In this document: positions 53,436 to 61,604 of the stretch, one piece after another | How the letters are laid out: the number at the start of each line of letters is the position of its first letter | Numbering within the stretch: position 1 is the first letter of the stretch | Assembly (NCBI RefSeq): GCF_001027925.1 | Contig: NZ_LECT01000054.1 | Coordinates: 186,001 to 250,000 of the forward strand | DNA length: 64,000 bases | Direction: 5' to 3' | DNA from: Rhodopirellula islandica | Lineage (GTDB): Bacteria > Planctomycetota > Planctomycetia > Pirellulales > Pirellulaceae | The notes under the pieces: generated by a model | Told to the model about the DNA's origin: nothing | Databases searched by the model: none | Seen by the model: only the letters and a program-made list of their open reading frames with translations | Translations under genes and position numbers: made by a program

Positions 53436-54524
53436 TCAGAATCCGCGCTGCAGTCCGGGGGTGATGTCCAAATCCAGCGGTGCGAATTGGTCGGCTTCGT
53501 ATTTCTTCCAGGCGATCGCTCCCATGACCGCGTTGTCAGTGCACAGGTGCGGTGGCGCGATCCAGAGTTCGAACCCGTCTTTTTCGGCGGCGGCCTGCAG
53601 GTCACGCCGCAAGCGTAAGTTGGCAGCCACGCCACCGCCGACGATCAGCCGATTGGTTCCGCTGCCGGGTTCATTGGGACTGGAAGCGTTGCGATTCCTG
53701 TGCCGCTTGATTGCCCGACGACATTTTGCGACCAACACATCCACCACGGCAGCCTCGAATGACGCGCAGACGTCTCGTTTGACTTGGTCTGAGATTTCCA
53801 AGGTGGAAAAATCTTGCCGACCGGGTCCAGCGATGGCGTACCGAACCGCGGTCTTCAGTCCGCTGAATGAAAAGTTGTCGCCGGGATCGTGGATCATCGA
53901 ACGCGGGAAGGAGTACGCTTGATCGTTTCCTTCCATGGCGAGCTTGGCGACCTCGATACCGCCCGGAAACGGCAGCGAGAGCATCGCGGCAACTTTGTCG
54001 AATGCTTCGCCCGCGGCGTCGTCGATGGTTCCGCCGAGGTATTCCAGTTCGATGGCGGTGTGACAGTGGTACAGGCTGGTGTGCCCGCCCGAAACGATCA
54101 GTCCGATTGCCGGGTAGATGTCATCGGGGGCACCGTCGATCAATTGGCACGCGTACAGGTGAGCGTGCAGGTGATTGAGTGCGATGAGTGGTTTGTTCCA
54201 AGCCAACGCGAGCGTTTTGGCAGCAACGACGCCGACCAGCAGGGAACCAGCCAGCCCAGGTCGATCGGCCACTGCGATCGCGGTCAGGTCCTCACCGCGG
54301 ACGTTGGCCTGGTTCATGGCCGTGTCGATCACCGGCAGGATGCGTTCCAGGTGGGCTCGCGCGGCGATCTCGGGAACGACCCCGCCGAATTGTTCATGCA
54401 ATGTTTCTTGGGTCGCGATGCATTGTCCCAGGACCGTGCCGTCGCGGCGGATCACGGCCGCGGCGGTTTCGTCGCAGGTGGATTCAATGGACAGCAGCAA
54501 CTCGGGGCCAGTTGCGGCGGTCAT
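53436..54524 (-). CDS. tsaD: tRNA N6-adenosine threonylcarbamoyltransferase
   Basis: 362 residues. Joins threonylcarbamoyl-AMP to A37 of ANN-decoding tRNAs with TsaB and TsaE, which are not in the window. ASKHA-fold signatures: LLSIESTCDETAAAVIR, the iron-binding ALNHLHAHLYACQL (HxxxH type, about 123-136), IGLIVSGGHTSLY, DDAAGEAFDKVA, and IVGGGVAANLRLR. ATG 54524 overlaps the thpR stop as ATGA, so translation is coupled. Confidence 0.97.
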   Translation of the reverse strand: MTAATGPELLLSIESTCDETAAAVIRRDGTVLGQCIATQETLHEQFGGVVPEIAARAHLERILPVIDTAMNQANVRGEDLTAIAVADRPGLAGSLLVGVVAAKTLALAWNKPLIALNHLHAHLYACQLIDGAPDDIYPAIGLIVSGGHTSLYHCHTAIELEYLGGTIDDAAGEAFDKVAAMLSLPFPGGIEVAKLAMEGNDQAYSFPRSMIHDPGDNFSFSGLKTAVRYAIAGPGRQDFSTLEISDQVKRDVCASFEAAVVDVLVAKCRRAIKRHRNRNASSPNEPGSGTNRLIVGGGVAANLRLRRDLQAAAEKDGFELWIAPPHLCTDNAVMGAIAWKKYEADQFAPLDLDITPGLQRGF

Positions 54525-55090
54525 AGCTGGACTCGTCCGAGGACGTTGTAGGTTGGCCCGTGTTTTTCTAAAAAGCTGCCAACGACATGGATTTCGCGGA
54601 CGTTGAACTCGCCCACTTCGTCGTCTTCAAATTCCCGCCATCGATCGATGACTTCTGAATTGGCTCGGCGGCTTCCGCTGCGAGTGCGTCCCACGGTCAG
54701 GTGAGGCCGGTAGTCTCGGGGTTCGGGTTTGTAGCCGAGTTCTGCGAAACGTTTTTCGAGATCCGCGACCAAATTGGTCAGCGAGGAGGTGAAATCGTCG
54801 ACGGCGATGGTCAGCACACGAGGTCGTTCGAGGTCGGGGATGCCTGAGGTACCCTCCAGAACCAAGCCAAAGGGATCCAGGTCGTCGCAAGTTGCTTGCA
54901 GTGTGTTGCAAACCGTCGGTATTTCAATGTTGTCGACTTCCCCGAGGAACTTCAGCGTGAGATGAAGATTCTCGTCGGGAACCCATTTGATTCCGTCTCC
55001 AGGGCTTTTGGTTTCCGCCATCCAACGCGATGCTGTGCGGGCGAGATCAGATGGCAACGGAATGGCCAAAAAAGTGCGAATGGTTTTCAT
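54521..55090 (-). CDS. thpR: RNA 2',3'-cyclic phosphodiesterase (2H family)
   Basis: 189 residues from ATG 55090. Two HxTx motifs mark the 2H phosphoesterase fold: ENLHLTLKFLGEV (about 40-52) and DYRPHLTVGRTRSG (about 134-147). IRTFLAIPLP at the start is typical of ThpR/LigT. It opens 2',3'-cyclic phosphates on RNA. The start is only 18 bp from the divergent hydrolase start, leaving little room for two promoters. Confidence 0.92.
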   Translation of the reverse strand: MKTIRTFLAIPLPSDLARTASRWMAETKSPGDGIKWVPDENLHLTLKFLGEVDNIEIPTVCNTLQATCDDLDPFGLVLEGTSGIPDLERPRVLTIAVDDFTSSLTNLVADLEKRFAELGYKPEPRDYRPHLTVGRTRSGSRRANSEVIDRWREFEDDEVGEFNVREIHVVGSFLEKHGPTYNVLGRVQL

Positions 55091-55108
55091 GAGCGAAAGT
55101 TTAACGAG

Positions 55109-56146
55109 ATGACGTTTTCAGTGCATCGGTTCGAACCACCGAGCTTTGTGCCGCATCGTTGGCGTCGAGGGGGGCACTTGCAGACATTGCTTGCACCGCG
55201 GGCAACGATGGGGATGATCGAATGGCAAAAGCTATCGACTCAAATCAAATCCGAGAAGCATCGGTTGCCGGTGTCGGAGGGCGACACACTGATCCTGCAT
55301 GACGATATGCCTGCACCTTGGGTGGAATCTCCTCGGGGCAGCGTGCTGTTGTTGCATGGGATTTGTGGCTGTCACGCGGCCGATTACATGGTTCGATTCA
55401 CACGAAGGTTGCTGGCGATCGGCGTGCGTGTGTTCCGATTGGACATGCGAGGTTGTGGTGAATCCGTGGCGTTTTGTCGAGGGATCACGCACGCGGGACG
55501 AAGCGACGATGTGTTGGCGGCGATCGAGTTCATTGCTTCGTTGACGAGCGATCGTGGGACGCCAATCGGAGCGGTGGGAACCTCCTTGGGCGGCAACCAA
55601 TTGCTGCGTGCGGCGGGACGAGTCGGGGCCGGTCTGGATGCCCGTCCCTCGTACTGGGATCGTGTCGGGCCGATCGTCGCGATCGCGCCACCGATCGATT
55701 TGCAGGCCTGCAGCGACCGGATGGAGGCTTGGTCCCTGCGTTTTTACAACCACTACTTCATCACTCAGTTGCTTCGACGAGCCAAGTCGACGTTGCAGAT
55801 GCGGGAGGAGTTGGGCGGTCTGTTGGACGGTCGGGCTCCAAAAACACTTCGTGAATTTGATCGCCGGATCACTGCGCCCATGGCTGGTTTTGCGGATGAG
55901 CGTTCGTACTACGCAGAGTCTTCGGCTCATTCGGTGGTGGAACAGATCGATGTGCCTGCGTTGATTGTCACCGCGGCCGATGACCCATTGGTGCCGGTTG
56001 ATTCGTTTGTCGCTCTTCGCGAGCGGCTTCGCGAATCCACTCGCGTGTTGACGATGCCGACGGGCGGCCACCATGGGTACACCCAGTTGGATGGAACCGC
56101 ATGGACCGATGAGCTGATCGCGAAATTTTACGACGCGGCCTGGTAA
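55109..56146 (+). CDS. alpha/beta hydrolase, YheT/UPF0017-like
   Basis: 345 residues from ATG 55109 (MTFSVHRFEPPSFVPHRW). It opens with the YheT-type GGHLQTLLAP segment. The hydrolase core has SVLLLHGICGCHAADYM (oxyanion region), LDMRGCGES, the nucleophile elbow AVGTSLGGNQLLR (Ser in GTSLGG, about 165-170), the acid Asp in TAADDPLVP and His in PTGGHHGYTQ (about 320). The active-site triad is complete. The substrate is probably an ester or lipid, as for its relatives; not determined. It is divergent from thpR. Confidence 0.9.
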   Translation: MTFSVHRFEPPSFVPHRWRRGGHLQTLLAPRATMGMIEWQKLSTQIKSEKHRLPVSEGDTLILHDDMPAPWVESPRGSVLLLHGICGCHAADYMVRFTRRLLAIGVRVFRLDMRGCGESVAFCRGITHAGRSDDVLAAIEFIASLTSDRGTPIGAVGTSLGGNQLLRAAGRVGAGLDARPSYWDRVGPIVAIAPPIDLQACSDRMEAWSLRFYNHYFITQLLRRAKSTLQMREELGGLLDGRAPKTLREFDRRITAPMAGFADERSYYAESSAHSVVEQIDVPALIVTAADDPLVPVDSFVALRERLRESTRVLTMPTGGHHGYTQLDGTAWTDELIAKFYDAAW

Positions 56147-56315
56147 GGCTGGCCGTGCACCTTTTTTGTCCGGTGCCGTTCGGTACGAAGCGTGCGGAAG
56201 ACGTTCCCTTTGATCTCGATTGGCATTCCCCCCGCACCGGAACACGCTCTTCATGTTGGCACTGCCGCGCGTGCGGAATTGATCCGGGCCCGGGTTCGAC
56301 GGAAAACGCACGTCC

Positions 56316-56422
56316 AGTCGCGGAGCGACGGTAGTTGGGGACAGGTCGCAACCACCTGTCGCCGCTCCGCGGCTTGGTTGTTTTCGATGTCGCCGTGGGA
56401 GACCTCGGGTTGAAACCCGAGG
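56316..56422. repeat. two adjacent hairpin repeats
   Basis: Hairpin 1: 56316-56330 (AGTCGCGGAGCGACG) pairs with 56360-56374 (CGCCGCTCCGCGGCT), with ACAGGT/ACCTGT nested (56341-56346/56354-56359). Hairpin 2: CCTCGGGTT/AACCCGAGG (56403-56411/56414-56422). They are in the 453-bp gap 56147-56599, which holds no gene. Confidence 0.75.
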
Positions 56423-56454
56423 CTGGCTGATGTCACCGCTCCGCGGTTGCGATT

Positions 56455-56574
<120 letters not shown>

Positions 56575-56599
56575 GACGCAGTCGCAGGCGTTGGTGGGC

Positions 56600-59461
56600 T
56601 CAGTTGACGCCTTCGAAGGCGGCCTGGATCAGGTCGATTTGTTCCAGTTTGTGAGCTGCCATCGACCCCGTGCTGGGGCTGGCTGATTCCGCACGGGTGG
56701 CCTTGGTGAACCGGAAGCGAGTGTTGAGCTCGTCCCCGATCTTGAGTTTCAGGTACGGCCACGCACCCATGTTCTCGGGTTCTTCTTGGACCCAGCGGAT
56801 TTCAGTTCCTTCGGCAAGACCTTCGAATGCGGCGAAGATTTCGCCCGGGGACAGCGGGTAAAGTTGTTCTAGACGCATGATTGGCACGCCTTCGATGTTC
56901 TTGTCTGTGCGTTCTTGCAGCAGGTCGTAATAGACTTTGCCGGTGCACAGGAGCAAGCGTTTGGCGTCTTCGAGCGGCACCTTGCGATCTGGCAAGATCT
57001 TGCGGAAGCCGCCCTCGGCAACCACGTCCAGCGGGCTGGTGACCTCGGCGTGCCGCAGCAAGCTCTTGGGCGTCAAGACAATCAATGGCTTGCGCCATTT
57101 GCGGATGACCTGACGACGAAGCAGGTGGAAGTACTGGGCCGGCGTGGTGGGCTGGCAGATCTGGATGTTGTCTTCGGCTGCCATCGCCAAGAAACGCTCG
57201 ACACGAGCGCTGCAGTGTTCAGGCCCCTGTCCTTCGAAACCGTGAGGCAGCAGCATGACCAAGCCGGAGAGGCGATTCCACTTGTCTTCGGCACTGGCGA
57301 TGAACTGGTCCACGATCACCTGGGCGGCGTTCCAGAAGTCGCCAAATTGGGCTTCCCACAGGCACAGGCCGCTGGGGCAATCGAGTGAGTAGCCGTATTC
57401 AAAGCCAAGCACACCGGCTTCGCTCAGCGGGCTGTTGAACAGTTCCAAGCGAGCTTGGCCGTCATGCAGGTTCTTCAGCGGGCAATATTCGTTGCCGTCA
57501 CGCATGTCGTGCAGGACCGCGTGGCGGTGGCTGAACGTTCCGCGTTCGCAATCTTGCCCGGTCAATCGAATGGGGTGGCCCGCATCGAGCAGCGATGCGA
57601 ACGCGGCGGCCTCTGCTGCGGCCCAATCCAGAGGTCGTTCGCCGCTTGCCATTTCACGGCGTTGCGACATGGGCCGCTTGAGCTTTTTATGAGGCGAGAA
57701 TCCTTCCGGCAAACGGGTGAGCTTGTCGAGCAATTCGCTCAGTCGCTCGACCGGCATCGTGGTGTCGACTTCGTCGGTGGGTTCCGGTCCGCCGAAGTAT
57801 TCCATCCAGTTCGCGGCCAGCGTTTGCGTGTCGGGGACAAAGGACTCGTGCTTGCTGGCTGCGAATTCGCTCTCGAGTTTCTCGGTCCGGTCGCGGCTGA
57901 TTTCGTCGGCTTCTTCTTCCGTGATTTTGCCGAGTTTCAGCAAGCGATTGAGGTACTGTTGCCGGACGCCGGGACGGCGATCAATTTCGGCGTACATTTG
58001 CGGTTGGGTGAATCGTGGTTCGTCACCTTCGTTGTGTCCCCAACGACGGTAGGCGTACAGGTCGATGACCACGTCGCGATGGAATTTCTTGCGGAAATCC
58101 ATGGCCAGCGAGACGACTTGGGCAACCGCTTCGGGGTCTTCGCCGTTGACGTGGAAAATTGGGATTTGCAGCATCTTGGCCACATCGGTGGCGTAGGTGG
58201 TGCTGCGTCCCTCGTCGGGTTCGGTGGTGAAGCCGACTTGGTTGTTGATCACGACGTGCAAGGTGCCGCCGGTGCGGTAGCCTTTCAGTTCGCTGAGGTT
58301 CAGCGTTTCTTGGACAACACCTTCCCCGGCGAAGGCCGCGTCGCCGTGAATCAGGATCGTCATCACGTCCTGGCGGTCCGTGTCGCCACAATTGTCCTGT
58401 TTGCAGCGTGTTCGACCGAGTGCCACGGTGTTGACGTATTCGAGGTGGCTGGGGTTAAAACACAGTGAAATGTGCAGGTGGTCACCCGAAGCGGTCTTCC
58501 AGTCGCTGCTGTATCCAAGGTGGTAACGAACATCGCCCCCACCGCGGCTGAGTTCCGGCGTGGGGTCATCGAACGACCAAAAGATGTTCATCGCCCGTTT
58601 TTTCAGAATGTTCGCCATCACATTGAGGCGACCACGGTGCGCCATCGCCATGACCACTTCTTTGACTTGATGCTGGCCTGCTTTTTCAAGCGCCAGGTCA
58701 ATCAGAGGGATCAGGCTTTCCGCACCTTCGAGCGAGAATGTCTTGGCACCGACGAATTTGCGGCGCACGAATTCTTCGAAAATCGTGGCGTCGGCCAGTC
58801 GGGTGTAGATACGGCGTTGAACTTCGTGGGACAGGTCCAGCCGATTTTCGGTCGTTTCCATGCGGCGCTGCAACCAATCGCGAATGTTGCGATTGTCGAT
58901 GTGCATGAACTGGGCGCCGATGCTGCGGCAGTAGGTGGACTGCAGTTTGTTCAGGATGACGTCGAGGGTGCTGCCCGAGACGTTTTCCAGGATGCTGCTG
59001 TCAAAGGGGCGCGCCAGGTCCTGTTCGCTCAACCCGTGGCTTCGTGGCGACAATTCGGGGCAGGTGTGTTCGAACAACCCGAGCGGGTCCAGGGTGGCGA
59101 TCAGGTGACCCCGAACACGGTATTCGCGGACCAATTGGTCCACCCGGTCTTGGATTCGAGCCAGCCAGAGAGCTTGGTCGACATTCTGGTCGCCCGTGGA
59201 TCCGGTGCGATCGGTCGTGTCGGCAGCGCTTCCGGCTTGGCCTGATGCAAAGGCGGGAGCCACCACAGAGCGTGCTCCCGAGGGCGTTCCGTTGGTGCCA
59301 GAGTCACCTTGCACGCTCTTGGGGGGCGAAGCAGAAACGCTTGCGCCAGCTCCTACCAAGAACTGCTCAAAGTATTGACGCCAGGTTTCCGAAACGCTCG
59401 ACGGATCACGCACGTATTGCACGTACAAGTCGTCGATGTAGTCCAACGAATAGCTATTCAT
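56600..59461 (-). CDS. sucA: 2-oxoglutarate dehydrogenase E1 component
   Basis: 953 residues from ATG 59461 (MNSYSLDYIDDLYVQY). It decarboxylates 2-oxoglutarate with thiamine diphosphate in the TCA cycle. Signatures: the E1o N-terminal YVQYVRDPSSVSETWRQYF, AHRGRLNVMANIL, HLGYSSD, the ThDP/Mg motif HGDAAFAGEGVVQETLN, NNQVGFTT, RWGHNEGDEPRFTQP, and the C-terminal transketolase-type region with EYCPLKNL, LPHGFEGQGPEHCSARVERF and QEEPENMGAWPY. sucB and lpd are not next to it. Confidence 0.97.
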   Translation of the reverse strand: MNSYSLDYIDDLYVQYVRDPSSVSETWRQYFEQFLVGAGASVSASPPKSVQGDSGTNGTPSGARSVVAPAFASGQAGSAADTTDRTGSTGDQNVDQALWLARIQDRVDQLVREYRVRGHLIATLDPLGLFEHTCPELSPRSHGLSEQDLARPFDSSILENVSGSTLDVILNKLQSTYCRSIGAQFMHIDNRNIRDWLQRRMETTENRLDLSHEVQRRIYTRLADATIFEEFVRRKFVGAKTFSLEGAESLIPLIDLALEKAGQHQVKEVVMAMAHRGRLNVMANILKKRAMNIFWSFDDPTPELSRGGGDVRYHLGYSSDWKTASGDHLHISLCFNPSHLEYVNTVALGRTRCKQDNCGDTDRQDVMTILIHGDAAFAGEGVVQETLNLSELKGYRTGGTLHVVINNQVGFTTEPDEGRSTTYATDVAKMLQIPIFHVNGEDPEAVAQVVSLAMDFRKKFHRDVVIDLYAYRRWGHNEGDEPRFTQPQMYAEIDRRPGVRQQYLNRLLKLGKITEEEADEISRDRTEKLESEFAASKHESFVPDTQTLAANWMEYFGGPEPTDEVDTTMPVERLSELLDKLTRLPEGFSPHKKLKRPMSQRREMASGERPLDWAAAEAAAFASLLDAGHPIRLTGQDCERGTFSHRHAVLHDMRDGNEYCPLKNLHDGQARLELFNSPLSEAGVLGFEYGYSLDCPSGLCLWEAQFGDFWNAAQVIVDQFIASAEDKWNRLSGLVMLLPHGFEGQGPEHCSARVERFLAMAAEDNIQICQPTTPAQYFHLLRRQVIRKWRKPLIVLTPKSLLRHAEVTSPLDVVAEGGFRKILPDRKVPLEDAKRLLLCTGKVYYDLLQERTDKNIEGVPIMRLEQLYPLSPGEIFAAFEGLAEGTEIRWVQEEPENMGAWPYLKLKIGDELNTRFRFTKATRAESASPSTGSMAAHKLEQIDLIQAAFEGVN

Positions 59462-59734
59462 GAGTCCCGCAACGAACCGCCGTGGCCAAGCGAATCGCAA
59501 AGGAGGAAGGAAACGTGGAAGGTGGGGCAAGCGTTGACAGGCACGGCTCCAACCGGGGTGCCATTGTCGCGCTGAAGTCTACTGTACGGAACCGATCCCG
59601 GGGTGGGTAGGACGACCGGGTGAACTTTTCCTCGGTTCTCGGTACGTTTGACGCGGCGACAAGGTTTTGGGAACGTTTTTCCCAACCGCTTCGTCTTTGT
59701 TTGCTCCTCTTTCCGATTTAGAAATTTACTCAGA

Positions 59735-61528
59735 ATGGCCGTTTTAATTCAGCTCCGAGACGCCGAGAAACGGTTCGGCGACCAAGTCTTGCTCGACGGA
59801 GCCAATGTGTCGCTGGTGGACGACGTGAAGGTGGGCTTCGTCGGACGAAACGGAGCCGGCAAATCCACGATGCTGCGAATCCTGCTCGGCGAAGAAGATG
59901 TCGAACGCGGCGAGGTGATTCACCACCCCAATTTGCGAATTGGCTACCTGCGGCAGCACGATCCTTTTCAGGAGGGCGAATCGGCGCTCGATTTCCTGAT
60001 GCGTGACAGCGGCGAACCGGATTGGCGTTGCGGTCAGGTTGCCGGTCAATTTGAACTGAAAGGAGACTATCTGGAGGGGCCGGTCAAAGCCCTGTCGGGC
60101 GGTTGGCAAACCCGAGTCAAGTTGGCGGCATTGTTGCTGCACGACCCCAACTTGCTGATGCTGGACGAACCCACGAACTTCTTGGATTTGCGGACCCAGA
60201 TCTTGCTGGAACACTTTCTGCGAGACTTCGGCAAAGCCGCGTTGATCGTCAGTCACGACCGCGCGTTTTTGAAAGCGACCTGCAGTCAAACGCTGGAGCT
60301 TTCCCGCGGGCAGCTGACGATGTTCCCCGGGAAAATTCAGGAGTTCCTCGAGTATCGCGATGAGCGCCGCGAGCACGAAAAACGTGTCAATGCGACGGTG
60401 CTTGCCAAGCAAAAACAGTTGCAGCGTTTCATCGATAAAAACCGTGCGAATGCGTCCACTGCCAGCCAGGCACGCAGCAAAGCCAAGCAACTCGAACGAT
60501 TGCAGACGACCGAGGTGGTGGGCGATGAGCCCACCGTCAACATCCGGGCACCGCGCGTTCAGCCGCGGCAGGGGACCGCCGTCCGCTGCGAAGGCCTCGC
60601 AATTGGCTATCCGGGGCACGTGGTGGCCGAAGACATTTCGTTGGAGATCGAGCACGGGCAACGAGCAGCGATCGTGGGTGACAACGGCCAGGGAAAGACG
60701 ACGATGCTGCGGACACTGGTCCACTCGCTCGAGCCCATCGAAGGTTCGATGAAATGGGGCCACGGGATCGAGATCGGCACGTATGCCCAGCACGTTTACA
60801 CGACGTTGGATGAGCGGCAGACGATTCTCGAGCATCTCGAATACGCCTCGGATCCTGAAACCACTCGCCAAGATGTGTTGGCGATGGCAGGGGCATTGTT
60901 GTTCCGCGATGAACACATCCAGAAGAAAATCAAGGTGCTCTCCGGTGGAGAACGCGCACGTGTTTGCATGGCCAGTTTGTTGCTGGGCACGGCGAACGTG
61001 TTGGTGCTCGATGAACCGGGAAACCACTTGGATGTCGAAACCGTCGAGGCGCTTGCGGAAGCGTTGAAGCTGTACAAGGGCACGGTGATCTTCACCAGCC
61101 ACGATCGTCACTTCATGGCCGAAGTCGCCACGAACGTCATCGAAGTCAGAGACCGACGAGTTCGCAACTACTTTGGCAGTTACGAGACCTACTGCGAGGC
61201 GGTCGAGAAAGAAATTGACGAAGGCGAACGGGTTCGCAATGCGAACGCCAAGGCGGCGGGGACCGCACCCAAGGCGGGGGCGGCCAAGAGCAGCGGGGAT
61301 TCACGTCAGGACCAGAAAGAACAACGCAAACGCGAAAAAGAGGTCAAAAACCTGGAGCGAAAAATTGCCAAGCTGGATGACGAAAAGAAGGAGCTGAACC
61401 AGAAGCTGCTGAACGAAACCAACCCTGCCGAAGCGGTTCGTTTGCACGATCAAATGCAAGCCTTCGAAACGGAACTGGCGGAAGCGGAAGAGCGTTGGAT
61501 GGAACTGAGTGCGGACCAGTGGGAGTGA
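59735..61528 (+). CDS. ABC-F family ATPase (Uup/EttA-like)
   Basis: 597 residues from ATG 59735. There are two ABC cassettes and no transmembrane domain. Cassette 1 has Walker A FVGRNGAGKSTMLRIL, signature ALSGGWQTRV and Walker B LLMLDEPTNFLD; cassette 2 has VGDNGQGKTTMLR, VLSGGERARVCM and LVLDEPGNHLD. The inter-domain linker (about 210-270, LAKQKQLQRFIDKNRANAST) is the P-site tRNA interaction motif of ABC-F proteins. A C-terminal Lys/Glu coiled coil (about 535-595) resembles Uup's DNA/RNA-binding tail. It is likely to act on the ribosome, rescuing or tuning translation. Confidence 0.93.
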   Translation: MAVLIQLRDAEKRFGDQVLLDGANVSLVDDVKVGFVGRNGAGKSTMLRILLGEEDVERGEVIHHPNLRIGYLRQHDPFQEGESALDFLMRDSGEPDWRCGQVAGQFELKGDYLEGPVKALSGGWQTRVKLAALLLHDPNLLMLDEPTNFLDLRTQILLEHFLRDFGKAALIVSHDRAFLKATCSQTLELSRGQLTMFPGKIQEFLEYRDERREHEKRVNATVLAKQKQLQRFIDKNRANASTASQARSKAKQLERLQTTEVVGDEPTVNIRAPRVQPRQGTAVRCEGLAIGYPGHVVAEDISLEIEHGQRAAIVGDNGQGKTTMLRTLVHSLEPIEGSMKWGHGIEIGTYAQHVYTTLDERQTILEHLEYASDPETTRQDVLAMAGALLFRDEHIQKKIKVLSGGERARVCMASLLLGTANVLVLDEPGNHLDVETVEALAEALKLYKGTVIFTSHDRHFMAEVATNVIEVRDRRVRNYFGSYETYCEAVEKEIDEGERVRNANAKAAGTAPKAGAAKSSGDSRQDQKEQRKREKEVKNLERKIAKLDDEKKELNQKLLNETNPAEAVRLHDQMQAFETELAEAEERWMELSADQWE

Positions 61529-61604
61529 GTGGAGGCTCGCGGTAGGCGAGTCCCACCATCGCTGAGTTCAGACTCCACGGGTCGCGTTCATTGAGCTTCG
61601 CGGG

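Noticed and set aside
59744-61111. Minus-strand ORF (455 codons) opposite the ABC-F gene
   Set aside because: Antisense shadow of two clear ABC cassettes.
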